From Halanaerobium sp964649895 (GTDB lineage: Bacteria; Bacillota; Halanaerobiia; Halanaerobiales; Halanaerobiaceae): a DNA stretch of 59,723 nt. Under the pieces are notes generated by a model. That model searched no databases and was not told the DNA's origin. It saw only the letters and a list, made by a program, of their open reading frames with translations. The position numbers were made by a program, and so were the translations under genes. Positions 33,508 through 41,831 of this stretch are shown one piece after another; position 1 is the first letter of the stretch, and each line of letters opens with the position of its first letter. The stretch lies in NCBI GenBank assembly GCA_964649895.1, contig CAZYRX010000008.1, positions 1 through 59,723 of the forward strand, in the 5' to 3' direction.

Positions 33508-33729
33508 ATGCAAGAAGAAGTTCAAAAGTATATTGATAAAATAAGACCTAGCCTTCAGGCTGATGGTGGAGATGTAGAACTTGTTGAAGTGACAGAAGAT
33601 GGTATAGTAAAAGTTAAACTCCTTGGTGCATGTAGTGGTTGTCCAATGTCAACCTTAACCATAAAAAACGGTATAGAAAGAACATTAAAGCAAAACGTTG
33701 ATGGAGTAAAAGAAGTACAACCTGTATAA
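33508..33729 (+). CDS. NifU-like (Nfu) iron-sulfur scaffold protein
   Basis: A 73-aa protein consisting only of the NifU C-terminal domain, a carrier that delivers [4Fe-4S] clusters to apo-proteins. LQADGGDVELVEV (17-29) and the cluster-binding GACSGCPMS motif (CxxC, Cys42 and Cys45) are clear. Normal length for stand-alone Firmicute Nfu. It has GGAGG upstream, its own promoter and a terminator, so it is monocistronic. Confidence 0.96.
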   Translation: MQEEVQKYIDKIRPSLQADGGDVELVEVTEDGIVKVKLLGACSGCPMSTLTIKNGIERTLKQNVDGVKEVQPV

Positions 33730-33741
33730 AAATTGTTTTTA

Positions 33742-33763
33742 AAGCACCCAGTATTGGGTGCTT
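33742..33763. terminator. Terminator between nfu and ylbF
   Basis: AAGCACCCA and TGGGTGCTT, 4-nt loop, followed by TATTTTTTTT. It ends the nfu transcript and touches the stop codon of the converging ylbF gene. Confidence 0.85.
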
Positions 33764-34148
33764 ATTTTTTTTCATTATTGCTGGCTTTATTTTCAGAGCT
33801 TTCTACATTATCTTCTATTATGCCAATTTCAAGATCAGAAAATATTATTTTTTGTAAATCATTTATCATCTGACTCAATTGATATTCTGCTTCTAGATAT
33901 TTTTTTACATTATTATTTATTTCGATTAAATTTTGCAGGTTTTGTAATTTTTCTTTATCCTCTTCATTTAATTCTTCTCCAGACATTCGTTTGGTCTGCA
34001 TTTCCATCATCAAATTTTGATAATCAATGAGCATTTTTTTAGATCCAGAATTATCTTCAATTTTTTTCCGTAACTCCTGATATTTTTGATATTGATCTGA
34101 ATCTTTTAATTTCCTCTCCAGTCTTCTAGCTGTATCATAAACTGACAT
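33762..34148 (-). CDS. YlbF family regulator
   Basis: A 128-aa helical protein of the YlbF/YmcA (Com_YlbF) family. In Bacillus these form the Y-complex that acts with RNase Y in mRNA maturation and affects competence and sporulation. The pattern VYDTARRLERKLKDSDQYQKY, then ALIDYQ-like MLIDYQNLMMEMQ, and NVKKYLEAEYQLSQMINDLQKII fits. The C-terminus is acidic/charged. The ATG at 34148 overlaps the stop codon of the upstream phosphodiesterase gene (TGATG), so the two are translationally coupled. Confidence 0.85.
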   Translation of the reverse strand: MSVYDTARRLERKLKDSDQYQKYQELRKKIEDNSGSKKMLIDYQNLMMEMQTKRMSGEELNEEDKEKLQNLQNLIEINNNVKKYLEAEYQLSQMINDLQKIIFSDLEIGIIEDNVESSENKASNNEKK

Positions 34149-34642
34149 CAATATCCCTCCTCTAAAATTTTAATTTCTGAATTTATTTCATCATCTATAT
34201 ATATTATACCAAATGTATAATCTTTCTCCAATCTTTTATCAGTAGGAGAACCTGGGTTGAAAAATATTTTTCCACCCAATTTTTCATTAAAAGGCCTGTG
34301 AGTATGACCAAATATAATTAGATCACTTTTTGGAAAACTATAATTCAATCCCTGCAGCATATTTTTGCCTCTAAATTGATGTCCATGAATAATTGATATT
34401 TTTTTATCATTAACTTTAAAACTTATTTTTTCATTAAGCTTATTTTGAAGTGCAAAACTATCCATATTACCAGCAACAGCTTTAACTTCATTTACTGACT
34501 TTAAATCTTCATAATATTTATTCCCAGTAAGATCTCCTGCATGTATTATTAAATCAACTTTTTTTAATTCTTTTATTAATTTTTCTGGTAATTCACTTCC
34601 CGAATCAGGAAGATGTGTATCAGAAATAACTCCAATTTTCAT
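34148..34642 (-). CDS. YfcE/MJ0936-type metallophosphodiesterase
   Basis: A 164-aa calcineurin-like phosphoesterase. Metal motifs are GVISDTHLPD (4-13), IIHAGDLTG, AVAGNMD, IIHGHQFRGK and IFGHTHRPF, the complete set for a binuclear site; relatives cleave phosphodiesters in vitro. Family length. It overlaps ylbF by one base and follows the DUF362 gene by 17 bp, so these genes may form an operon. The physiological substrate is unknown. Confidence 0.93.
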   Translation of the reverse strand: MKIGVISDTHLPDSGSELPEKLIKELKKVDLIIHAGDLTGNKYYEDLKSVNEVKAVAGNMDSFALQNKLNEKISFKVNDKKISIIHGHQFRGKNMLQGLNYSFPKSDLIIFGHTHRPFNEKLGGKIFFNPGSPTDKRLEKDYTFGIIYIDDEINSEIKILEEGY

Positions 34643-34659
34643 TAATTATTAAACCTCCA

Positions 34660-35802
34660 TTATTTTGAGAAAAACATCCGGGCAAGTAAGGGATATTTAA
34701 TTTCTACTGCATCATAAGGACAGAGTTCCTGACAACAAAAACAGCGAATACATGTGCTCAGGTCTACTTCAGGAAAATTATCTACCATTTCAATTGCATC
34801 TGGAGGACAATTTTCATAACAGGTTCTACACCCAACACATTTATCTTCTTTAAAAACTGGCTTTGGCCTCAGTAATTTTTCTAAAATATCTGCTAAAAAA
34901 TTAGGCATTCTTGTATTTAAAAGATTATTTTCTTTTTCGATTTTTGGAATTACCGTATCTGTAAATGGAAATAATTTATCTCCCTTTAATGTTAAAGCGT
35001 CATCAGAAATTATACCATCTTCGTAAGCAGCTTTAAGTGATGGGACTTTTTCGGTTTCCTCTATTCCAATTATTTTTACAGCTGTTAAGTCTAAATAAAA
35101 TGGTGATTTTGAAGCAAGAAGATAATTGAAATGTTTTGGCATTCCATTAGAAGGCCCTTCACCTTCCATACCTACAACTGCATCCATTATGGTTAAATCT
35201 GGTTTAACAAGAAGGGCTAGATCATTTAACATCCTAGAAAAATCATAAACTGACTGCATTCTCAAATGAAATTCTGCTTTTAAAACTCCTGGAATACAGC
35301 CAAAAAGATTTTTTACTGCTCCTGTATACATAGTAAGTCCATGTGTTTTTAATTTTGGTAGATTAATAATTAGATCTACTTCTTTTAAATAATCAGCAAG
35401 CTGAAATGATTTATTAATAGTACCTTCTTTAAATTCTACCTTATGTGAATCAGTGTTAAAGTTTAACTTAAAATTTTCTTCTTCAGCAATTTTTGCAAAT
35501 CCTGATTTTTTATATGCCTTTTTTAATGCATTTTCATTAAAGGGTCCTCCCGGACTATCAGCAATCAATACTTCTGCACCTAATTCTTTGATTTTTCTTC
35601 CAATTATTCTGACAATTTCGGGGTTAGTGGTAACTGCATAATCCGGGTCTTTTCCCATCAGCAAATTAACCTTAAGGAGAACAGTTTGACCTCTATTTAC
35701 AAAAGATGAAAGCCCTCCCAATTCTTCTAAAAGCTTTTCTAAGCTATGATTTAACTCTTCCAGTTCATATGACCCACATTTTTTTAATGATACAACAGCC
35801 AT
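34660..35802 (-). CDS. DUF362 protein with two C-terminal [4Fe-4S] clusters
   Basis: A 380-aa protein: a DUF362 domain (about 1-300, with LLKVNLLMGKDP, VLIADSPGG, INLPKLKTHGLTMYTGAVKN and MDAVVGMEGEGPSNG) followed by a bacterial ferredoxin with CVGCRTCYENCPP and CIRCFCCQELCP. The second motif has an extra cysteine. Function is unknown, presumably redox. Start: ATG 35802 with GAAGG at 7 nt; a longer frame from 35841 would place the start before a non-conserved leader that overlaps the upstream terminator. Confidence 0.88.
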   Translation of the reverse strand: MAVVSLKKCGSYELEELNHSLEKLLEELGGLSSFVNRGQTVLLKVNLLMGKDPDYAVTTNPEIVRIIGRKIKELGAEVLIADSPGGPFNENALKKAYKKSGFAKIAEEENFKLNFNTDSHKVEFKEGTINKSFQLADYLKEVDLIINLPKLKTHGLTMYTGAVKNLFGCIPGVLKAEFHLRMQSVYDFSRMLNDLALLVKPDLTIMDAVVGMEGEGPSNGMPKHFNYLLASKSPFYLDLTAVKIIGIEETEKVPSLKAAYEDGIISDDALTLKGDKLFPFTDTVIPKIEKENNLLNTRMPNFLADILEKLLRPKPVFKEDKCVGCRTCYENCPPDAIEMVDNFPEVDLSTCIRCFCCQELCPYDAVEIKYPLLARMFFSK

Positions 35803-35834
35803 GATTTTACCTTCTTTCATATCTAAAATTAAAA

Positions 35835-35850
35835 CCGGCACACAGGCCGG
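35835..35850 (-). terminator. Hairpin between fmdB-like and DUF362 genes
   Basis: CCGGC and GCCGG with a 6-nt loop, followed on the minus strand by TTTTAATTTT. A short but GC-rich probable terminator for the FmdB-like gene. Confidence 0.65.
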
Positions 35851-35860
35851 CTCATATTAT

Positions 35861-36091
35861 TTAAGAAGCTTTTTCGTCTTTTTTATTTTCTTTATTTTTT
35901 ATTGATTTTGAATCAGCTTTTTTATCCTGGTTAATATAAAAATTTGAGCCTTTAAACAGAATACCAGGAGCCCCTATTATTCTTTTTACTTCTCTTCCAC
36001 ATTTAGGACATTCTTCTAAAGCATCATCTTTAATATTCTGAAATTCCTCAAATCTTCCACATTCTTCACATTCATATAAATATGTCGGCAT
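35861..36091 (-). CDS. FmdB family zinc-ribbon protein
   Basis: A 76-aa protein with the FmdB zinc ribbon: MPTYLYECEECG at the start and CPKCG further on (four Zn-binding cysteines), then a lysine-rich tail (about residues 55-76). This family is a putative regulatory protein with no proven role. Two ATGs are adjacent; the second (36091) gives the family start MPTY and better spacing from AGGAGG. Confidence 0.88.
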   Translation of the reverse strand: MPTYLYECEECGRFEEFQNIKDDALEECPKCGREVKRIIGAPGILFKGSNFYINQDKKADSKSIKNKENKKDEKAS

Positions 36092-36134
36092 CATAGATTC
36101 CTCCTATTTTGTTATTATATTATTTTATATTCTA

Positions 36135-36407
36135 TTATTCATTTTCGGCATTTAATAAACCCCAATAATTATATAGTTGAATAAATACAAATAAGGCTGT
36201 TATAACCCATTTGTTAAAATAGATAAAATAACCGCCACCTATTAATGTTGTAATAATTATAGAAGACAGAACCCACTTCTTTTTTAATTTTATTTTTAAG
36301 ATCTGCCAAGGAATAAGTCCAAGCCCAATGAAAACACCAGAATCAACATTATAAACCAAACCAGCTATCCCAACTATAGTAAATATTACTAATAATAAGA
36401 TATTCAT
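36135..36407 (-). CDS. Small membrane protein of unknown function
   Basis: A 90-aa protein with about three to four hydrophobic segments (residues 2-18, 22-36, 46-62, 66-84) separated by a KIKLKKKW basic loop. I do not recognise a family. It has a good GGAAGGGG before the ATG. The gene stands between fmdB and rlmD on the same strand. Confidence 0.65.
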   Translation of the reverse strand: MNILLLVIFTIVGIAGLVYNVDSGVFIGLGLIPWQILKIKLKKKWVLSSIIITTLIGGGYFIYFNKWVITALFVFIQLYNYWGLLNAENE

Positions 36408-36534
36408 ATCTTTACCCCTTCCATTACTGGAGTATTATAATTTGTAAAGACTACAATAACTATATAATAATATATCATAATTCACTAATACTTAGCAAGT
36501 AGTTAGAATATAACTTGTCTCTAAATGATTAATA

Positions 36535-37887
36535 TTATTTTATTTTTAACAGTGCAGCAGATTCAATATGATATGTCTGTGGAAATAAATCAACTGGTTG
36601 AATTTCTAATAAATTATAATGGCTCTTTAAATTTTTCAAATCTCTTGCTTGAGTTGCAGGATTACAAGATATATAAATAATTTTTCTGATTTTAACTTTT
36701 TTTAATAATTCTATAGTTTTTTTATCTAATCCTTTTCTCGGTGGATCAAAAATAATCGTATCAATATTATCTTTTTTTACTATACTATTTAATTCTTCTT
36801 CAACTAAACCTTCAATAAATTCAACATTTTTAATTCCATTTAAAACTGCATTTTCTTTGGCATCTTTAACAGCACTTGGAAGTGATTCTACGGCATAAAT
36901 TTTTTCAGCTTTATCAGCCAAATATAATGCTATACTTCCTGTGCCAGAAAAAGCATCTATAATATTATCTTTCCCTCTCTGACCAAGATAAGCTTTTATC
37001 TGCTCATATAATTTTGCAGCAGTAAGTGTATTAACTTGAAAAAAAGAACGTGGAGAAATATTATAGGCAGTATTATCAATATACTCTCTTATATAATCTC
37101 TACCTCTTATTACTTTATTTTTTTCACCAAAAATAACATTAGTTTTTTTCTGATTGATATTCTGTACTACACCCTTTAATTCTGGTATTTTTTTTAAAAT
37201 ATTTTCTGCAATTATTTCTTTTTCGAGGAAATAACTCCCATTAGTCACAAAAACCAAAAGAGCCTGATTTGTACATACACCTACTCTGATAACTAGATGC
37301 CTTAATAAACCTGAATGACCTTTTTCATCATAAACAGAAATGCCAAATTTATTTAATTCTCTTAATGCTATTTTTAATATTCTATTAATAAGTGGATGTT
37401 GAATAAGACAATCATGATAGGGTACTACCTCATGGCTTCCTCTTTTATAAAAGCCAGCAGTAATTGTGTTGTCATTATCAACTACTAAAGGAAATTGGGC
37501 TTTATTTCGATAACGAAAATCATCACTACCTGAGATAGGATCATTAACCTGGAAATTTTTGATATCTCCAATTCTAGATATTAATTCTTCTATATTTTCT
37601 TTTTTTAATTCTAATTCTTTTGCATAGCTAATATGCTGAAGCTGACATCCTCCACATTCATTATAAACTGGACAGGGAGCATCTATTCTGCCTTCACCTT
37701 TTTTTAATATTTCTATTAGCTCACCAAAAGCATAACTTTTTTTAATTTTTGTTATTTTAGCTTTTACCAGGTCACCTGGAGCTGTTAAAGGGATAAAAAT
37801 TGCTCTCCCATCACTACTTTTACCAACTCCATCTCCACCATAAGCTAAGTCATCTATTTTTATAGTTTTTATCTCACCTATCTCCAT
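36535..37887 (-). CDS. 23S rRNA (uracil-C5)-methyltransferase, RlmD/RumA type
   Basis: A 450-aa SAM-dependent methyltransferase for m5U in 23S rRNA (or U747/U1939 type sites). N-terminal TRAM domain (1-60, DDLAYGGDGVGK), a [4Fe-4S] motif CPVYNECGGCQLQH with a fourth cysteine later in YHDCLIQHP, RSFFQVNT, SAM-binding DAFSGTGSIALYLAD, and catalytic FDPPRKGLD and YISCNPATQARDL. Full length. Which uridine is modified cannot be decided by eye. Confidence 0.94.
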   Translation of the reverse strand: MEIGEIKTIKIDDLAYGGDGVGKSSDGRAIFIPLTAPGDLVKAKITKIKKSYAFGELIEILKKGEGRIDAPCPVYNECGGCQLQHISYAKELELKKENIEELISRIGDIKNFQVNDPISGSDDFRYRNKAQFPLVVDNDNTITAGFYKRGSHEVVPYHDCLIQHPLINRILKIALRELNKFGISVYDEKGHSGLLRHLVIRVGVCTNQALLVFVTNGSYFLEKEIIAENILKKIPELKGVVQNINQKKTNVIFGEKNKVIRGRDYIREYIDNTAYNISPRSFFQVNTLTAAKLYEQIKAYLGQRGKDNIIDAFSGTGSIALYLADKAEKIYAVESLPSAVKDAKENAVLNGIKNVEFIEGLVEEELNSIVKKDNIDTIIFDPPRKGLDKKTIELLKKVKIRKIIYISCNPATQARDLKNLKSHYNLLEIQPVDLFPQTYHIESAALLKIK

Positions 37888-38049
37888 ATCAATAACTACC
37901 CCTCTAGTTTTTTATAATCAAATGAGTTATTTAATTTTTTATCTTTATAATCAGTTTATCATAAAGAAATACTCTACGCCAATACAGGCCAAGATTTTTA
38001 TATTTATATGACTTTCACTAGTTTATTATTTTAAGAAAACTTTAATATT

Positions 38050-38078
38050 TTGACACTTAAATTCCTCTATGGTAGAAT
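38050..38078 (+). promoter_or_regulatory. Promoter of the AEC transporter gene
   Basis: TTGACA (38050-38055), 17-bp spacer, TAGAAT (38073-38078): 11 of 12 consensus bases. Followed at once by a long palindrome. Confidence 0.8.
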
Positions 38079-38084
38079 TATTTG

Positions 38085-38117
38085 ATAGTTATAACATAGC
38101 AGCTATATTATAACTAT
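38085..38117 (+). promoter_or_regulatory. Palindrome at the AEC transcription start
   Basis: ATAGTTATAA and TTATAACTAT (perfect 10 bp) enclose a second pair ATAGC/GCTAT, giving a nearly continuous 33-nt dyad beginning 7 bp after the -10 box. Position suits an operator blocking initiation, or a 5' hairpin in the mRNA. Confidence 0.55.
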
Positions 38118-38150
38118 TAAATAGAATAACTACATGAATGGAGGTAAAAA

Positions 38151-39080
38151 TTGAATTTCCAAATTGTTTTATTACAGATTATTGCTTTATTTTTATTAAT
38201 AGGAGTTGGATATTATCTCCGCAGGTCTAATTATCTTGATGAAAAAGAAACAAGTGCGATATCTAAAATTTTATTAGATATTATTTTACCCGCAAGATTA
38301 ATTTCTTCTCTGCAGATGGATGTGACCGCAAATATACTAAATAACTTTCGTGATTTATTTTTATACTGGCTAATATTTTATATTATTTTAATTGCAATAT
38401 CATACATATTTATTAAGATATTTACTATTCCTGATGATAAAAAAAGGGTTATTCGATTTTTCCTCATTTTTGGAAATGTGGGATATATGGGACTTCCTGT
38501 CATCGATGTAATATTCCCAGAAAATGGTATCCTTTTTGGATCTATAGGTATTATTGCTTTTCATATTTTTCTCTGGACTTATGGTATAAATCTCTTTTTT
38601 AGTAAAGACAATAAACGAAAGCTGAAACTCAGAAATGTTTTTAATAATGGTGTTATAGCCATTATTTTTGGATTGTTTTTGATGTTAACAGGCATAAAAC
38701 TATTTACACCGATTAAAAATGCTGTAGATATGTTAGCAGGAGCAACGTTTCCACTATCTATGCTTGTCATCGGTAGTGGTCTGGCTCAGATTAAAATATC
38801 TGGTATATTTAAAGATATAAATATTGTTTTATATTCTTTTTTAAAGCTGCTTATTATTCCTATTCTATCTTTATTTATTCTTAATTATTTTAATGCTCCA
38901 GACCCAATCAGAACTATTCTTATAATTCAGATTGCGATGCCGGCATCTGCTAATGGAGTAATTTTCGCAGACAGATATAATGCAAATTATGTTTTTGCAT
39001 CTGAATGCTTATTTTTATCTACACTTATGGCTGCAGTAACTATTCCTTTAATATCATACTTGAGTGTTTATCTTCATTAA
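38151..39080 (+). CDS. AEC (auxin efflux carrier) family transporter
   Basis: A 309-aa inner-membrane protein with ten predicted helices in two repeats, of the AEC family (Pfam Mem_trans), which in bacteria moves organic acids such as malate. The first helix pair contains LLIGVGYYLRR and the crossover LLDIILPARLISSL; the second repeat has GATFPLSMLVIGSGLA and the final IAMPASANGVIFADRY. Start is TTG with GGAGG at 7 nt. It has its own promoter, an operator-like palindrome and a terminator. Confidence 0.9.
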   Translation: MNFQIVLLQIIALFLLIGVGYYLRRSNYLDEKETSAISKILLDIILPARLISSLQMDVTANILNNFRDLFLYWLIFYIILIAISYIFIKIFTIPDDKKRVIRFFLIFGNVGYMGLPVIDVIFPENGILFGSIGIIAFHIFLWTYGINLFFSKDNKRKLKLRNVFNNGVIAIIFGLFLMLTGIKLFTPIKNAVDMLAGATFPLSMLVIGSGLAQIKISGIFKDINIVLYSFLKLLIIPILSLFILNYFNAPDPIRTILIIQIAMPASANGVIFADRYNANYVFASECLFLSTLMAAVTIPLISYLSVYLH

Positions 39081-39184
39081 TTTTTATTTTCTTGTGTTTT
39101 TTTGTTTAATATTGCCAAAGTAATCATAATTTTTCTTTTTAAATTCAACAAATATTTAACTTAAAAGAGAATTATACAAATATC

Positions 39185-39212
39185 AAAAAAGACAGCTCAA
39201 GCTGTCTTTTTT
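39185..39212. terminator. Bidirectional terminator between AEC and ArsR genes
   Basis: AAAAAAGACAGC and GCTGTCTTTTTT with a 4-nt loop (TCAA), T-runs in both directions, between convergent genes. Confidence 0.9.
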
Positions 39213-39238
39213 AATATTTCAAGTATTAATTCATGTTA

Positions 39239-39568
39239 TTATTTATCAAGCTCAAGTTCTTCCAGAGCTTCAACAATTTTTACTATCTGATCATTAATTA
39301 CATAATAATTCCTCTCAAGACCATTACGCTCACTCTTTAAAATACCAGCCTCTCTTAATTTAGCAAGATGTTGGGATAAAGTTGATTGAGGAATATTTAA
39401 ACAGCTCTGCATTTCCGAAACATTACAGCCTTCTTCGGCTAAAAGACCTTTAACAATACAGAGACGAATAGGATGAGCTACTGCTTTGAGCAAATCAGCC
39501 TCATCCTCTAATACTGATAAGTTTTCATTTAAAATTTTTTGAGAATTATCATCTGTGAAAAAAGGCAT
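39239..39568 (-). CDS. ArsR family transcriptional regulator
   Basis: A 109-aa winged-helix repressor. AVAHPIRLCIVKGL, NVSEMQSCLNIPQSTLSQHLAKLREAGIL (recognition helix) and the wing SERNGLERNYYVI are typical. It has cysteines in EEGCNVSEMQSCL and one in RLCIV; two of these lie where thiol-based (BigR/SqrR-like) members place redox cysteines, rather than the CVC motif of metal sensors. The target is unknown; the convergent AEC transporter has a palindromic promoter that could be its site, which is speculative. Confidence 0.9.
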   Translation of the reverse strand: MPFFTDDNSQKILNENLSVLEDEADLLKAVAHPIRLCIVKGLLAEEGCNVSEMQSCLNIPQSTLSQHLAKLREAGILKSERNGLERNYYVINDQIVKIVEALEELELDK

Positions 39569-39656
39569 TTTATTACCTCCAATTGATTTAACATCCTTTA
39601 TTTAAATAATACGATATAATTTATGCTGTGTCAAGTTAGTTTATGAAAAAAATAAC

Positions 39657-39704
39657 AAGGATAATTAAAATATTCAATTCTTATTGAAAATTTTAATTAT
39701 CCTT
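39657..39704 (-). terminator. Terminator of the Nudix gene
   Basis: A long stem, AAGGATAATTAAAAT with ATTTTAATTATCCTT, extended inward by TTCAA/TTGAA. One arm includes the stop codon of the Nudix gene; T-rich sequence follows on the minus strand. Confidence 0.75.
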
Positions 39705-40319
39705 TATTATATCAATAAAGTTCTTAGTTATTTCTGCTGTAATACCCCAAATAATTCTTCCATTATATCTATAAAAATATATTTCATATGCTCCTCTTTT
39801 TTGATTATGTTTTTTCCCTTGAGGTATTAAATGATAAGGAAAATCATCATCAAACTCACTTTTTAAAACAGCTGAATATTTTTCTACATCATTTTCTAAA
39901 AAATAATCGATAGGTACAGAGAAAATTTCGTCTACCTCATAATTATTGACAATTATTTGCGAAAGATCTTCAAGTTTTAATCTTCCTACAAAAACATAAA
40001 TTATAAAATTAAATGGAGTTATCAAATAATCGATTTCACCTAATAACTCAATTTGATTTTTGTCAATTAAAAGCTCCTCACTGCATTCTCTAACTGCAGC
40101 CTGAGAAAATTCTTCTCCTCTTTCAACTCTACCACCTGGAAAAGAAATTTGACCCGGCTGTCTGGAAAGATTTTCAGAACGAACTTCATAAACTAAATGC
40201 ATTTTTCCTTCTATACATATTAAGGGTAATAATACTGAATAATAGTGCTGATTTCTAGTAGAGCCTGGTATTCTATTTTGTATTTTTTCTTTTATCTTTC
40301 TGAAATTCAAGGAAACCAT
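39693..40319 (-). CDS. Nudix hydrolase, CoA pyrophosphatase-like
   Basis: A 208-aa Nudix protein. The Nudix box is GGRVERGEEFSQAAVRECSE plus EL, matching GX5EX7REUXEEXGU, and the preceding RQPGQISFPGG is the UPF0035 signature of CoA diphosphatases (NudL/YeaB), which hydrolyse CoA and acyl-CoA to phosphopantetheine and ADP. Length fits. Start is uncertain between ATG 40319 (too close to AAGGG) and the TTG at 40310. Confidence 0.88.
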   Translation of the reverse strand: MVSLNFRKIKEKIQNRIPGSTRNQHYYSVLLPLICIEGKMHLVYEVRSENLSRQPGQISFPGGRVERGEEFSQAAVRECSEELLIDKNQIELLGEIDYLITPFNFIIYVFVGRLKLEDLSQIIVNNYEVDEIFSVPIDYFLENDVEKYSAVLKSEFDDDFPYHLIPQGKKHNQKRGAYEIYFYRYNGRIIWGITAEITKNFIDIIKDN

Positions 40320-40328
40320 CCCTTATTA

Positions 40329-40352
40329 AAAGCCCGCAAAAATGCGGGCCTT
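40329..40352 (-). terminator. Terminator of the gatCAB operon
   Basis: AGGCCCGCA/TGCGGGC type GC-rich hairpin followed by TTTTAATAAGG on the minus strand, just after the gatB stop. Confidence 0.85.
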
Positions 40353-40365
40353 TATATTTTTTTGC

Positions 40366-41811
40366 TTAATCCATTAATTTCTCTCTCAACATGCTATTTA
40401 CCATACCAGGGTTTGCTTTTCCTCTGGTTTCTTTCATAACCTGTCCAACTAAAAAGCCAATTGCTCTATCTTTACCATTTTTGATATCTTCAACAGCATC
40501 CGGATTTTCTGCGATAACATTATCTACAATATTTTCTAATTCATCTTCATCACTTATTTGCTTTAAACCTTCTTCTTTTACAATTGTTTCCGGATCTCTG
40601 CCGCTATTATACATTATCTCAAATACTTTTTTAGCTATTTTCCCACTTATGATTTCTTCATCGATCATAACAAGCATCTGAGCAAGAGCTTTAGGGCTTA
40701 CACCAGATTCAAATGGGCTATGATTATTTTCATTTAAGAGTTTTAAAAATTCTCCCATCATCCAATTACTTAAGTTCTTAGGATTATCATACTCTTTCAA
40801 TACTCGCTCAAAGAATTCCGCCATTTCTCTGCTTCCAGTAATAACTTCAGCATCATATTCTGGAAGACCAAATTCTGAAATAAAACGCTTATATTTTTTT
40901 CTTGGAAGTTCGGGCAGCTGTTTTCTCATTTCTGATTTCCATTCTTCATCAATCTCTAATGGAACTAAATCAGGTTCTGGAAAATATCTGTAATCATGTG
41001 CTTCTTCTTTACCCCGCATAGAAATAGTCTTATTTAAGTTTTCATCCCAAGTTCTGGTTTCTTGAACTATCTTGCCACCATCTTCTAAAATATCCCTCTG
41101 TCTTTCAACTTCATATTCTAACCCTTTTTCGACTGCACTAAAAGAATTCATGTTTTTAAGTTCTGCTTTAGTACCAAATTCTTTCTGGCCGTATGGTCTT
41201 AAAGATATGTTTGCATCACAGCGCAAAGAACCTTCTTCCATATTACAATCGGAGATATCAAGATATTCCATGATTAATTTAAGTTCTGTTAAATATGCCC
41301 GTGCCTGAGCAGGAGATCTCATATCAGCTTCACTTACAATTTCTATAAGTGGAACTCCTGTTCTGTTGTAGTCTACAAGACTACCTTCTGATTTATCTAT
41401 ACTACCTTCATGAATTAATTTCCCAGCATCTTCTTCTAAGTGAACCCTATGCACACCAATGTTAAATATTCCTTCTTCAGTCTCAATCTCAATGTTACCA
41501 TCTTCCGCAACAGGTAAATCGAACTGAGAAATCTGATAGGCTTTGGGAAGATCAGGATAAAAATAATTTTTCCGATCAAATTTACTGTATTCAGCAATAT
41601 CACAATTAAGTGCAAGCCCAGCAAGTATTGCATAATCAACCGCTTTTTTATTTAAAACTGGCAGTGTTCCAGGTAAACCCAAGCAAACAGGACATGTATT
41701 CTCATTTGGGGCTTTACCAAACTCTGTACTGCATCCACAAAAAATCTTTGATTCTGTAGATAACTGCACATGGACCTCCAGTCCAATTACTGTTTCGTAT
41801 TTTTTAGACAT
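40366..41811 (-). CDS. gatB: Asp/Glu-tRNA amidotransferase subunit B
   Basis: A 481-aa GatB, which activates Glu-tRNA(Gln) or Asp-tRNA(Asn) as phospho-intermediate before amidation. GLEVHVQL (10-17), KIFCGCSTEFG and CPVCLGLPGTLPVLN (Zn-binding cysteines), DLPKAYQISQFDLPV, GSLRCDANIS and RYFPEPDLVPL are present; the C-terminal tail domain ends at REKLMD. Start is ATG 41811 with GAGAGGTG at 5-6 nt. Last gene of pcrA-ligA-gatC-gatA-gatB. Confidence 0.97.
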   Translation of the reverse strand: MSKKYETVIGLEVHVQLSTESKIFCGCSTEFGKAPNENTCPVCLGLPGTLPVLNKKAVDYAILAGLALNCDIAEYSKFDRKNYFYPDLPKAYQISQFDLPVAEDGNIEIETEEGIFNIGVHRVHLEEDAGKLIHEGSIDKSEGSLVDYNRTGVPLIEIVSEADMRSPAQARAYLTELKLIMEYLDISDCNMEEGSLRCDANISLRPYGQKEFGTKAELKNMNSFSAVEKGLEYEVERQRDILEDGGKIVQETRTWDENLNKTISMRGKEEAHDYRYFPEPDLVPLEIDEEWKSEMRKQLPELPRKKYKRFISEFGLPEYDAEVITGSREMAEFFERVLKEYDNPKNLSNWMMGEFLKLLNENNHSPFESGVSPKALAQMLVMIDEEIISGKIAKKVFEIMYNSGRDPETIVKEEGLKQISDEDELENIVDNVIAENPDAVEDIKNGKDRAIGFLVGQVMKETRGKANPGMVNSMLREKLMD

Positions 41812-41831
41812 TTTTTCACCTCTCACTATTT

